Source: Spirosoma profusum (lineage in GTDB: Bacteria; Bacteroidota; Bacteroidia; Cytophagales; Spirosomataceae). From it: 64,000 bases of DNA. Position numbers and translations under genes: made by a program. Below the pieces are notes generated by a model, which did no database searches, was not told where the DNA came from, and saw only the letters and a program-made list of their open reading frames with translations. This document shows, piece after piece, positions 43,384 to 52,742 of the stretch. Within the stretch, counting starts at the first letter, position 1, and every line of letters begins with the position of its first letter. The DNA is taken from assembly GCF_014699005.1 (NCBI RefSeq), contig NZ_JACWZY010000022.1, positions 94,906-158,905 on the forward strand, read 5' to 3'.

Positions 43384-44118
43384 CTATCTCCTTCCTGCCC
43401 ACGCCACAGAATTTCGCAGCAATGTCTGATAAACAGGCAAATTATGCGACTCGGCATCGTGGCCTAGCGCTAGCCCGACGATACGTGCTTTCGGATGCTT
43501 CACGATGAACACCGATGGATAAACCGGGTCAGAAGGGGTTAAGCTCGAACTGGCCAGCACCATAATGCCCGGTCCGGCAGGATCGGGAATATAGTAGTAG
43601 CGTTCGTCTTTCAGGCTGAATTTTTGTTCTACTCCTTTCGTAATCGGGTGGTTTGTGTCGGTCACTGTTACGTCGAAAGTGCCATACTTGTCGTGTTTTC
43701 GGGTTCCGCCACTGACGAGGTTCAGGTTGTATTCAGGCCAGTCTTTCCAGTTATACCACATAGCCGCGTGGGCAATCAGTAAACCCTTGCCCGCGTTGGC
43801 GTGATCCATAATAGCCTGACGTACTGCTGGATTCGTAATTGGCCGGTTGTTACTCAGGTACAATACGTCGGTCTGAGGCAGATAAGTCAGCATGGAATCA
43901 GGATCGCCTACGTAGTTGACAGTAGCGAAACCATCGCGGCTCAGCGTCTGGCCATCTACGTTGCGGTACCACATTCCGAAATTATGCGACGTACCACCGC
44001 CTACCACCAGCACGCGGATAGGTTTACCAGCTTTGGCGGTGGCGTTTGAACTCGTTTTGCAGCGAGTAAGGGAAATAAAGAGCGTTGGTAGCAGGAGATA
44101 AATTATAAATCGATACAT
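43384..44118 (-). CDS. ThuA-domain exported protein
   Basis: 244 residues with an N-terminal hydrophobic segment (MYRFIIYLLLPTLFISLTRC). The Cys could be a lipid site, but the preceding Arg does not fit a lipobox. The rest is one ThuA fold, a class I glutamine-amidotransferase-like domain (RVLVVGGGTSHNFGMWY, GKGLLIAHAAMWYNW, GLALGHDAESH). ThuA proteins occur in trehalose/3-keto-disaccharide loci; a catalytic Cys triad is absent. It lies 12 nt after the multidomain gene upstream, which itself begins with a ThuA domain, so the two probably work together in the periplasm. Confidence 0.88.
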   Translation of the reverse strand: MYRFIIYLLLPTLFISLTRCKTSSNATAKAGKPIRVLVVGGGTSHNFGMWYRNVDGQTLSRDGFATVNYVGDPDSMLTYLPQTDVLYLSNNRPITNPAVRQAIMDHANAGKGLLIAHAAMWYNWKDWPEYNLNLVSGGTRKHDKYGTFDVTVTDTNHPITKGVEQKFSLKDERYYYIPDPAGPGIMVLASSSLTPSDPVYPSVFIVKHPKARIVGLALGHDAESHNLPVYQTLLRNSVAWAGRR

Positions 44119-44130
44119 GGTATAAGTTGG

Positions 44131-47100
44131 TTATCGAACGTTCGTTGATTCACTTCCTTTTTCGACGCGCATAACGCCCCGCATGATGCTCCAGTGGCCG
44201 GGAAATGTACAGATAAATGGATAATCGCCGGGTTTGGCTGGAGCCACAAATTCCAGTGTGTACGATTCGCCTGGATTGACCAAAATACTGGACGCTATTA
44301 CTTCCGGCAATTGTGGAACGTAGTGTTTTTCAACACTTTTCGGATCCTGCGCCATTTTATCAGCAGCTTTTCCAACTTTCTCGGCCGTTCCAGTTTTGCA
44401 GATTACGATGTTATGCTGCATAATGTCCGGGTTTTCGAGTGTCAGTACGACGGGCTGCCCCGCACGGACGGTAAACAGTTTCGTGTCGTATTTCATCTGC
44501 TCTTCCACGACCTTGATCGTCACTACCGTTGCCTTGTCTGAAATTGGCTTTTTAGGAGTCGCTTGCTGGAATTCGCCAGTTGGGTTACGTATTTCCAACG
44601 TAGCGTTCTGCATATTTCCGACAAAATCGAAGGACGATGTAGTTTCATAACCACTCGCATAGGTTCCCATCGAGTTTTCATTGGTAAAATCACGTTGTAC
44701 CCGAATGCTACCCGTCAGCGGTTTCGTAAACAGCGAAGGTGCTTTCCCTTTAGCGGCTTCCTGTCCGTTTACAAATAGCACCATCTCGCCGTTGTTCAGC
44801 AGTCGGCCTTCAAACTCGAAATTGTCTGGTAGTGCTTCCTTGGTGCTGGCCGAATAAACCTGTCCATCTTGTTTCACCACCATCGTCAGGTGGCCATCTT
44901 TTATGTACAGTCCATAACCGCCATCCTTTCCCCCTTGCCCCATAATGAATCCTTCCAGGTTGCGAAATCCTTTAGCCGCTGAACCTTTCACGATAATCTC
45001 TTTACCTGTTACGTCGGGAGGTATGGCGATGACAGCCCGTCGTTGCAGTGCATAAACCTCCTTATTGATACCCGCCAGCAACCGGCTCGCCAGCGAATTT
45101 TCTACAGCGGGAGTTGCTTTAGCAGCTTCGGCCAGAAAACCAGCTCGGTGAACAGCAGCAGCGGCAAATAAGGCGCGTCCAAGCCATTCGTCCGTATCGT
45201 TTTCGGGACGTAGCGAAGCCCGGTAGAGCGCGGCCCCGAGAGTTTCGGATGCAGGCATCTGCACCATTGCCAACGTAGCGGCCATTCGAACGTTCAGATT
45301 TGGATCGTCCAGTAACCCCACTTTCTGAAGAATGTCCAACGTATGGCTTGTTGCGGGAAGCACCTCAATGGCGGCTTTACGTACCCCGGCGGCTTTGTGC
45401 GTCAACGCTTTGGATGCTGCCTGAATCGCTTCGGGATTACCCCCCGTTAATGCCCCCAGACCGTGTAGAGTCCACAGAGCGTGAACGGCGGGGCTGTTCA
45501 GACCGATTTCGTCTACCTCAGGATTCGCGATGATTTTGTAAAGTTCAGGAATCAGGGACGGGTTTTTCGATTCAACAATCAGGCGTTGCGCGTTCATTCG
45601 CCAGAACATATTGTCGCTTTTGAGAGCGGCAATTAGCCCAACTGGTTCGTTTTTCGACAACGTAATGGGCTGGTACGGCTTCGCTTTTTTGTAAACGATG
45701 CGGTAGATACGTCCAAAATTAATGTCGCGCATCGGGCTGTTGAAGGCGTTTCCCTGCCCTTTTGGCTGATCTTTGAACGGCAACACCATTTCTGACGGAG
45801 CCTGCCGCTCCACAAATACGTTGTGCTGGATGATAAAGTTGTACCAATCGGCTACCCACAATGCGCCATCGGGACCAACTTCTGCCTGCACAGGACCAAC
45901 CCACTCATCGGTACTGGCAAGCATATTCCAACCGTCCTGCTCGGCAAAACCGGCCCCCTTTGGCTCAATAATGGCATTGTGAATCAGCCGAACGGTTGGT
46001 TCACACACAAACGCCACCCGATTCCAGTATGATTTTGGGAAGTTGCGGGCGGTGTAAAAATGGTGCCCCGCTGCCGACGTAAAGCCGCCCACTACGTCCA
46101 CCTGCCGCAGATTAGGGGTCATAGTGTGCACATCGTAATGCCCATCAATTTTTTGGACCGCCTGTAACGTAGCACCCGGCAGGTTACGTTGCATGTAGCG
46201 GGCTGGCATCGAATAAAATGCGCTGTGGGTGTTGTTAGCAGTGGAAATAAATACGTTGTTATCTTCCGTAAAACCCAGCCCCCAGGTGTTGTTGCTCGTA
46301 TTCGCCAGAAAATCGAACCCGGTTCCGTCGGGGTTCACGTTATAAACGCCGGTTCTGAAATTCAGCGATAGACCATCTTTGGTAGTGCCGCTGTAGCCGG
46401 AGCCAACCACCCCCCAAATCTTATTATTGAAGCCGTATTGCAGATTCGAAGGGCCAAAGTGGGTATCGTTTTTATCCCACCCGCTCATGATATTCTCCCG
46501 AACGTCGGCCTTATCGTCACCGTTGGTGTCTTTCAGGAAAACGAAGTGCGGAGCCATCGACACCACTACGCCCCCGTTGGCAAATACCATGCTCGTCGGG
46601 ATGTTTAGCTTGTCGGCGAAGATGGTGAACTTGTCGGCCTTTCCATCGCCATTAGTGTCTTCGCAAATTTTGATGCGATCGTTGGCGGCACCGTCGGTTT
46701 CCAGAAACGTATTCGGATAATCGACTGATTCCACAATCCAGAGCCGCCCTCGTTCATCCCACGACATGGCAATGGGATTTGTAATATCTGGCTCAGAAGC
46801 AAACAATTGAATGTCGAAATCAGCCGGCACCTGCATCAATTTTTTAGACTCCTCGGGTTTTAAAGCCACCTGCATGGCCGGAACGCGGTGCCGCTTGGTG
46901 TAGTCGTCAATGGCAATATTTGCCGATTCGTAAATATCTACGTTCGGAATCGCCAGTTTAGCGATCTGTTTGGTTACCGGCTCACCGATAGCCCATAACA
47001 CCCCCCGATTCACCAGTTCGCGGAAACCGGGATTTGTCCAGGTACTATCGTTATGGCCGTAGGCGGTGTAAAAAACCCGTCCTTTTCCCTGTTTACGTAC

Positions 47101-47712
47101 CCACGTGTAAGGTTCCTGCCGGTCGCCGTCCTGCCGGGTCGTCAAAACGGTCATGTCGGGATTAAGCCGCTGGTGTATGTACGTTTCATCCCAGGACGTA
47201 GTGAAAGGCGTTAAACCCTGCATAACCGGGTGATTTTTAGCGACAATATTCTCTAAAATCGGCCCCGACTTATGCGACTTAAATTGCCCACCGATGGTCG
47301 TGATGTACCAATCCGAGTTTTTGAAACAGCCTGAGGCTGAATGCAGCGGAATTAACCCCTTGCCACCCTCTACAAAAGCTTTTAAAGCGGCTTCCTGAGC
47401 GGGCGGGAGGCTGTCGTGATTAGCATAGATAATCAGCCCGTCGTATTTAGCCAGATTTTCGGAATTGAGGTCATTTACATTGACAGAGTAAGTGAGATTC
47501 ACGCCTTTTTTAAAGAGCGAAATAGCGAGCCAGGGAGCGTATTTTCCTGAATTATGGTGCTTGCTCCGGTTGCCTAGAAACAGCACTTCGCCCCGGCGAG
47601 CAGTTGTTTCGGTAGTACGATTCTGCCCCGAACTCATTCCCGTCTGGGCAGTTCTCGTGCAGCCCTGATATAACCCGAGGGTTATCAGGAGAGTAAAAAT
47701 TGGCACTTTCAT
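44131..47712 (-). CDS. ThuA - sugar-dehydrogenase-type propeller - HEAT - LamG-like - cupredoxin lipoprotein
   Basis: 1193-residue exported multidomain protein, probably a lipoprotein (Cys18 in GLYQGCTR). Order: ThuA about 40-255 (GLIPLHSASGCFKN, FYTAYGHND); propeller of the PVC-type membrane-bound dehydrogenase family about 290-700 (DERGRLWIVESVDYPNT, DGALWVADWYNF); HEAT repeats about 700-850; LamG-like module about 880-1040; cupredoxin domain from about 1070 with the type 1 copper ligands H1100 (MQHN), C1168, H1173 and M1177 (FICTFPGHWSIM). No CxxCH haem motif was found, although many relatives carry one. A periplasmic sugar oxidation with copper electron transfer is inferred. Between the PHP-like gene (21 nt) and ThuA gene (12 nt). 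Confidence 0.9.
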   Translation of the reverse strand: MKVPIFTLLITLGLYQGCTRTAQTGMSSGQNRTTETTARRGEVLFLGNRSKHHNSGKYAPWLAISLFKKGVNLTYSVNVNDLNSENLAKYDGLIIYANHDSLPPAQEAALKAFVEGGKGLIPLHSASGCFKNSDWYITTIGGQFKSHKSGPILENIVAKNHPVMQGLTPFTTSWDETYIHQRLNPDMTVLTTRQDGDRQEPYTWVRKQGKGRVFYTAYGHNDSTWTNPGFRELVNRGVLWAIGEPVTKQIAKLAIPNVDIYESANIAIDDYTKRHRVPAMQVALKPEESKKLMQVPADFDIQLFASEPDITNPIAMSWDERGRLWIVESVDYPNTFLETDGAANDRIKICEDTNGDGKADKFTIFADKLNIPTSMVFANGGVVVSMAPHFVFLKDTNGDDKADVRENIMSGWDKNDTHFGPSNLQYGFNNKIWGVVGSGYSGTTKDGLSLNFRTGVYNVNPDGTGFDFLANTSNNTWGLGFTEDNNVFISTANNTHSAFYSMPARYMQRNLPGATLQAVQKIDGHYDVHTMTPNLRQVDVVGGFTSAAGHHFYTARNFPKSYWNRVAFVCEPTVRLIHNAIIEPKGAGFAEQDGWNMLASTDEWVGPVQAEVGPDGALWVADWYNFIIQHNVFVERQAPSEMVLPFKDQPKGQGNAFNSPMRDINFGRIYRIVYKKAKPYQPITLSKNEPVGLIAALKSDNMFWRMNAQRLIVESKNPSLIPELYKIIANPEVDEIGLNSPAVHALWTLHGLGALTGGNPEAIQAASKALTHKAAGVRKAAIEVLPATSHTLDILQKVGLLDDPNLNVRMAATLAMVQMPASETLGAALYRASLRPENDTDEWLGRALFAAAAVHRAGFLAEAAKATPAVENSLASRLLAGINKEVYALQRRAVIAIPPDVTGKEIIVKGSAAKGFRNLEGFIMGQGGKDGGYGLYIKDGHLTMVVKQDGQVYSASTKEALPDNFEFEGRLLNNGEMVLFVNGQEAAKGKAPSLFTKPLTGSIRVQRDFTNENSMGTYASGYETTSSFDFVGNMQNATLEIRNPTGEFQQATPKKPISDKATVVTIKVVEEQMKYDTKLFTVRAGQPVVLTLENPDIMQHNIVICKTGTAEKVGKAADKMAQDPKSVEKHYVPQLPEVIASSILVNPGESYTLEFVAPAKPGDYPFICTFPGHWSIMRGVMRVEKGSESTNVR

Positions 47713-47733
47713 AGAGTAAGGGTTGAGTGATTG

Positions 47734-49815
47734 TTATCGGTTTTCGAGCCAGACCTGCTGGGTAAAAGCGCCGTTAACGGCGGCATCCCAGACTTCAACC
47801 CGGACCCACGTTCGGTTTTTAAGATTAGTGTCGAATCGGTACGTTTTTTTGCCGAAAGGCAACGTACTGGTTAAGTCGATACGTTCGCGATAGGTCTGTT
47901 TGCCGTCGCCGGAAACAATTTCGGCGAACGTGAGCGGGAAGGTCCAGTTTACGTCCAGATTGATGGTTGCTTTTCCATCGGGGGGCAACGTAGCAGTTTC
48001 GCCCGCTCCCCTGCCGTTCACAGAGAAGGCAGGCAGCATGACTTCGCCCGTCGTTACGAAAAACTTACCCTGTTTCATTACGTCCAGAACCGGTTGCCAG
48101 CCTGCATTGTAGTCCGGCAACTTGTCCATTTGCAGGTAGTTGACGTTGAGGTGGGCATAGGTTTCGTTTTCGGGTTCCATCGTAAAAATGTCCGATTCGG
48201 CGATAGCATGTTTTTTATGCCCCCAGTTCGAGTAATCGTCCAGCAAATCGAGTACCCGGCGGCTCAGTCGCGGTTCCGATAGATCGGCAGGGATATTCTT
48301 CCAGGCTGCTCCGAAAAAATGGGCCGACTTAAAAAAGTCTTCTTCCTTGTATTTATCGGGGTACCCCGTTGAACCTTTGGTGCGGGCATGAGCCACCCAG
48401 GCCAGACCATTTTCAGCCTCCAGAAGCTTGAGCATATCGTTCTTATCCGCAATCCGATAGACCTTCCCGTAGCCGGGTTCATTTGTCACAAACGGCATTT
48501 CGGATTTGCGCGACATAATCCAGTACACATCCTTTGGAAAGAAAGAGAGCCAGTGCCCGCCGAAAAAATTGTTGGGCTCTTCGCCGGGTAGCAACAGAAA
48601 GTCGCTGCCCGACAGCCGTTTACATTGTTCATGGAGGGCCTTTAATTCACGTAACCGCAAACTGTCAGGACCTTTTGGGTGGCCGGGACCGTGAAACTCA
48701 GCTAGATGAACAATATTGACGCCGTGGTCCTTGAACACCTTCACGAAATTGGGCACTTCCGGTATGGGCTTACCCGCCAGCACTACTTTCATGGTGAATT
48801 CATTATGAAAGTGGCTCGACATCGTTTTGTAGCCCGGCACCACCGGGTACTTGTCGTTGTGGGTGAATCGCTTCACTTCGGCCAGCGTTTCGGCGGGTTT
48901 GTCGGTACTGAGCAGACAAAAAAAGTTGAGCCGTTGTTGGGTGCCGGGAGGGGCATTAACCCACGGAACCCAGCGCTTGTCGCCCATTAAATCCTGCCGA
49001 ATGCCAATGCCAAACTCAGGCACGAGACTTCGGTAGCCCGTTCCGTACCATGTAAAATCGAGATTATAGGCTTCATCTAACGGATAAAAATACTGGTGCG
49101 GAGCGGGGAAAACGGCCAATGTTCCATTAGGACCATTACCCATAATCGTCCGGTATTTTACAGCCTGTGCCTTGTTAGGAGCCGTCGGATTGAGCGGAGA
49201 CTCCTGCATTTTGTTGTCGGTATCTGACCAGGCTAACGTAGTCCAGTTTGGCTTTTTACTTACCAAACCTGCGTCGTAGAGAATGGCCGTTGAGTCAACC
49301 TGCGTTGCCATGACAGCTGCTACGTTGAATAGTGGACTTCCCTGATATACGGTGATTTCAACGGCACCCCGAAAACGGTCGGCTTCGGTATCACCAATAC
49401 GTAGCACGGTTCGCGTGCCAACGGTACTGACGCTTGCTGATCGTTTGCTCAGTTGAACGGCGTATGCTTTGCTGGGCAGTCGGTTGGTTTTGTCGAAAAA
49501 GATGTTCCAACCGTTTTGCGACACTAAATCCCGTTTACCGATGGTCAGCACAAAGGCCGGGTTCATGTCGGTGGCAATTTCACTGAACTTCCCGCCCTTC
49601 GAGAGTTGAATGTGGCTGAACAGCGGTTTATCTGAAGCCAGACTAACCACGAGCCGCCCCATCTCCTTGCCCGCAGCTGGCCAGGTCAGCACTACGTCGC
49701 TACCCTGCTGCGACACAGTAGTGGGACTTTTGGTGTATTTCGACAAATCGACCTTCACTTGAGCGTGAGCGGCTACTGAGCACAGAAACGTAAGCAGGGG
49801 AAAAAGTTTTCTCAT
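47734..49815 (-). CDS. Exported PHP-like putative metallohydrolase, 693 aa
   Basis: 693 residues with a signal peptide (MRKLFPLLTFLCSVAAHAQ). The N-terminal half is a beta-rich region of unknown type. Near residues 340-345 is SSHFHNEF, an HxH of the PHP/CehA-McbA metallohydrolase kind, followed by LAEFHGPGH, LLPGEEPNNFFGGHW and WVAHARTKGS, which supply further candidate His/Glu metal ligands, and SDIFTMEPENETYAHLN. The C-terminal 100 residues look like a beta-sandwich (LNVNWTFPLTFAEIVSGD). It is the only visible hydrolase candidate exported by this SusCD locus. The assignment is by motif pattern only and a wholly different fold is possible. Confidence 0.6.
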   Translation of the reverse strand: MRKLFPLLTFLCSVAAHAQVKVDLSKYTKSPTTVSQQGSDVVLTWPAAGKEMGRLVVSLASDKPLFSHIQLSKGGKFSEIATDMNPAFVLTIGKRDLVSQNGWNIFFDKTNRLPSKAYAVQLSKRSASVSTVGTRTVLRIGDTEADRFRGAVEITVYQGSPLFNVAAVMATQVDSTAILYDAGLVSKKPNWTTLAWSDTDNKMQESPLNPTAPNKAQAVKYRTIMGNGPNGTLAVFPAPHQYFYPLDEAYNLDFTWYGTGYRSLVPEFGIGIRQDLMGDKRWVPWVNAPPGTQQRLNFFCLLSTDKPAETLAEVKRFTHNDKYPVVPGYKTMSSHFHNEFTMKVVLAGKPIPEVPNFVKVFKDHGVNIVHLAEFHGPGHPKGPDSLRLRELKALHEQCKRLSGSDFLLLPGEEPNNFFGGHWLSFFPKDVYWIMSRKSEMPFVTNEPGYGKVYRIADKNDMLKLLEAENGLAWVAHARTKGSTGYPDKYKEEDFFKSAHFFGAAWKNIPADLSEPRLSRRVLDLLDDYSNWGHKKHAIAESDIFTMEPENETYAHLNVNYLQMDKLPDYNAGWQPVLDVMKQGKFFVTTGEVMLPAFSVNGRGAGETATLPPDGKATINLDVNWTFPLTFAEIVSGDGKQTYRERIDLTSTLPFGKKTYRFDTNLKNRTWVRVEVWDAAVNGAFTQQVWLENR

Positions 49816-49932
49816 TGAGCAGAGTCTGTTTGTAAGTGAATGAATAATGTAGGATGAATAATGACAGGAATCCTGATTATTAGCGCATTAATTACTCATT
49901 CTACAGTTTACATTATCCATTAGATCTGGAAC

Positions 49933-50002
49933 ACTAAGCACAAAGGGTCACCACTTTTACAAGCTGACGATACGTTCATCAGGTGACCCTCTGCAGCTTA
50001 GT
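49933..50002. repeat. Discontinuous inverted repeat in the DUF3823 to PHP-like spacer
   Basis: ACTAAGC (49933-49939) pairs with GCTTAGT (49996-50002), and GGGTCACC (49945-49952) with GGTGACCC (49982-49989). This may be a terminator after the DUF3823 gene, splitting the SusCD unit from the downstream enzymes. Confidence 0.5.
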
Positions 50003-50020
50003 AATCAATCACCAACCTAA

Positions 50021-50749
50021 TTAAAGATCTATTTTCTGCACGGGGGTATAAATCATATCTTCTACGCCTGAAATTTTCAGGCCAATACGTGCATATACAT
50101 ACGCCTGTGCAGGAACCAGCGCGGGTAAGTCGGCGGTAGTCAGGCTTACGTTGGCGATGTCTTTAATATCGGCACCCGCCAAATCTGCTTTGTTCAAACT
50201 ATTACCCGCATCAACAAACTGTGTCCTGTTGACGTATAAAGAGACGCGTTCAACAGCCTTACCGTTAGTGGCATCGGTAATTACTTTTTCCAGCGAAACA
50301 CTACCCGATACTTTCCGGCCACTAAGCGACATTTTGGGGTTCCGAAGCATGTAATAAGGCATCACTTCGATGTCTAATTTCTGGCTCCCCTGAACGGTAA
50401 CATTCAGACTGTCGGGCGTATTAGAGGCTGTTCTTTTCCAGAGGAAAGGTCCCTGCCCGTTGGGAACGATCAGTTTGTATTCTCCGTCAAAAAGCAGCGA
50501 TGAGAACGTACCATCCTGCTTGATTGGAATCCGGATAGAACTGCGGTTGTTGTAGGCTTTCTGCCAGAGTTCCAGAAAAACCGGAAAATCGGAGTTGTTG
50601 CCCACTGCTACGTTCGCGCTCTGCATGAGCAAAGGCTCGCCTTTATAAACAAGCCGCCCTTCGAACGTAGATTTGGGCGGTTCGAAGTTATCGTAGGCAC
50701 ACCCGGTGAGGGTGAGGAAGGTTGCGATTAATAAAATGTATGTCTTCAT
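50021..50749 (-). CDS. DUF3823 lipoprotein (SusCD accessory)
   Basis: 242-residue surface lipoprotein; the signal peptide ends at a good lipobox LTGC (Cys17). The body matches DUF3823 (PF12866), with two beta-sandwich domains: STFEGRLVYKGEPL ... GTFSSLLFDGEYKL, then a second domain beginning about residue 130. The family is found almost only after SusC/SusD pairs and is thought to bind glycan or help the complex. It follows SusD by 85 bases, with a short inverted repeat in the gap. Confidence 0.9.
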   Translation of the reverse strand: MKTYILLIATFLTLTGCAYDNFEPPKSTFEGRLVYKGEPLLMQSANVAVGNNSDFPVFLELWQKAYNNRSSIRIPIKQDGTFSSLLFDGEYKLIVPNGQGPFLWKRTASNTPDSLNVTVQGSQKLDIEVMPYYMLRNPKMSLSGRKVSGSVSLEKVITDATNGKAVERVSLYVNRTQFVDAGNSLNKADLAGADIKDIANVSLTTADLPALVPAQAYVYARIGLKISGVEDMIYTPVQKIDL

Positions 50750-50755
50750 CTTTTT

Positions 50756-50832
50756 AAAGAGTGAAAGTGCGAATGAGTGAAAGAGTGAACGGCTGGCGCA
50801 GAACTTTCGCTCTTGCGCTCTTTCATTCTTTT
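50756..50832. repeat. Imperfect inverted repeat between SusD and DUF3823
   Basis: A 26-base arm beginning AAAGAGTGAAAG near 50756 pairs with the segment ending in TTTCATTCTTT near 50832 with about five mismatches, and it contains several GAGTGAA repeats. It could lower expression of DUF3823 relative to SusD. Confidence 0.4.
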
Positions 50833-50834
50833 AC

Positions 50835-52730
50835 TTATTGGTTAGGATTTCGGAGAATCGTCGGATTGTTGTTGATAATCCCGTCATTGATACGTGCGTA
50901 ATAGTTACCCAGCCGGAAAATGTGGCTTTGCGTTACCCGACCCGACAGCACTTTGCGGTACACCCACTTATTATGATTCGGTCCGCCGGGATCGTAGATT
51001 TTGTACGGCCACAAACTAAATACCCGTGTGCTCGGCTCGGTGGCTTTACCCGGTAACGTAGTCAGGTCGGAGTTACTGCCATCCCACACGACGTGAGCAA
51101 GCCGCCACCGCTTCATATCCCATAAAATGTGATTTTCAAAGGACAGCTCCACTTTGCGCTCGTGAACAATCCGGTCGAACGTGATTTCAGAAGGAGTTAA
51201 CGCTTTCGTGAGTCCTGCCCGGTCGCGCACCTGCTTCATATAGCCGGCAGCTAACGCATTCTGACCCAGTTCAAAGGCCGCTTCGGCAGCATTGAGCAGC
51301 ACTTCAGCGTAGCGATAGCGCACGTTCCAGACCTCGCTCATCGTACCAATCTGCCCCGAACCAGTAACGGGGTCGTTATATTTCCGCATGTAAAATCCAC
51401 TCTGCGCTGAGCCATCGTACCCTTCAATCGGTCCCGATAAACCCACTACCTGCACCGACGCACCGTTAACCATCTTGAGTTGACCCAGTTGATCTCCCGA
51501 CAGGATGCTGCCGTTGCCCAAAATCAGTCCGGCAAAGATGTCGATGGAGCGGTTTTTGAAAAGATCTCCCGGCACTAGTACCGTTCCCCGAAGCCGCGCA
51601 TCGCGTCCGGCAAAGAGATCTTCGGGTTTATCGTAGTAGATATAGTCCGTAGCAGCACCCTTGTTAATAGGCAGTGGCGCGAACGTATTATCTAACTTCT
51701 CGAACGACTGCACAAGGTTAAGCGACGGATTCAGCCGACCACCCCGTTCGCCTTCTTCCGTAACAGCGCGTGGTTGATTATCTAATGCAAACGAGTGGAC
51801 TTTACCACTTTGCAGTTTGTAATCTTCCACAAAAATTACTTCCGGATTATTCGCTTTGTCCAGGAAAATGTTGGCGAAATTGGTTGACAGATCAGGCGCT
51901 TTCTGGTAAAGTGAATATTGCCCGGAGTTAATCAATTCCTGAGCCGCTTCCAATGCTGTCTGGTAATACCCATTTGCTCTTGCCACTGGAATGCCCACTT
52001 CGCCACCGGGTAACGTAACAGTCGGCGTATTGACACCGTATTTGGCGATGGAAGCCGCATACAGCGCTGCCCGGGATTTAGCGGCCAAAGCCAGTCCGTA
52101 CGTAGCACGCGATTTTTCGTTGGGCGTTTTGGGAAGAATGGATTTGATCGCTTCAAACTCGCTGATAACGTAGTCGTAAATCTCCGACTCCTTAGCACGA
52201 GGTTTGCGGAGGTAAGCTGCATTGCCGCTGTAATCGTAGGTGAGCGACTCCGTGATGAGCGGCACTCCGCCCAGGCGCCTGACCAACTCAAAATAGACAT
52301 TGGCCCGCAGGAACCGACCTTCGGCTACAAATCGTGCTTTGTCAGCCGCGCTTAGTTTAGTAGCGGCATTGACCCGCTCGATGAACAGGTTAATTTCACG
52401 GATGTAACCATAATCCCAATACGTTACTTCAGGATTATTTATGCCGGGAAACACATAATCGTATTCCCGGGTCTGGTGACGTGGGTAATCGCCCGAAGAA
52501 AAGGCTTCATCAAAAAGCGCAAAAATGCTGATCGTACCAGTGCCGGGCTCCTGAAAATCAGGAATGCGGTTGTATAGTTCCGTTGCTGCCGACAATACCA
52601 GTCGTGGGTCGCCATAGACCTCATCAATCAGGAGAATGTTGGTTGATTTGATATTCAGAAATTCGGAATCATTCTTGCAACCGGTCGTCAGCGAAAAGAG
52701 GACGGCAAGTGAGAAAATATATTTTTTCAT
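50835..52730 (-). CDS. SusD/RagB-family outer-membrane lipoprotein
   Basis: 631-residue surface glycan-binding lipoprotein that caps the SusC barrel. The lipobox TTGC is at residues 15-18 (SLTTGCKND). The alpha-helical TPR core is visible from AATELYNRIPDFQE; RFVAEGRFLRANVYFELVRRLGGVPLITE is the SusD signature helix-turn region, and the C-terminal RYRYAEVLLNAAEAAFELGQ and VHERKVELSFENHILWDMKRW are also typical. It follows SusC by 12 nt. The ligand is unknown. Confidence 0.96.
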   Translation of the reverse strand: MKKYIFSLAVLFSLTTGCKNDSEFLNIKSTNILLIDEVYGDPRLVLSAATELYNRIPDFQEPGTGTISIFALFDEAFSSGDYPRHQTREYDYVFPGINNPEVTYWDYGYIREINLFIERVNAATKLSAADKARFVAEGRFLRANVYFELVRRLGGVPLITESLTYDYSGNAAYLRKPRAKESEIYDYVISEFEAIKSILPKTPNEKSRATYGLALAAKSRAALYAASIAKYGVNTPTVTLPGGEVGIPVARANGYYQTALEAAQELINSGQYSLYQKAPDLSTNFANIFLDKANNPEVIFVEDYKLQSGKVHSFALDNQPRAVTEEGERGGRLNPSLNLVQSFEKLDNTFAPLPINKGAATDYIYYDKPEDLFAGRDARLRGTVLVPGDLFKNRSIDIFAGLILGNGSILSGDQLGQLKMVNGASVQVVGLSGPIEGYDGSAQSGFYMRKYNDPVTGSGQIGTMSEVWNVRYRYAEVLLNAAEAAFELGQNALAAGYMKQVRDRAGLTKALTPSEITFDRIVHERKVELSFENHILWDMKRWRLAHVVWDGSNSDLTTLPGKATEPSTRVFSLWPYKIYDPGGPNHNKWVYRKVLSGRVTQSHIFRLGNYYARINDGIINNNPTILRNPNQ

Positions 52731-52742
52731 GACAGTGGCGGT

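Noticed and set aside
43384..44118. ThuA protein as a lipoprotein
   Set aside because: The Cys is preceded by Thr-Arg, which does not fit the lipobox; I call it only exported.
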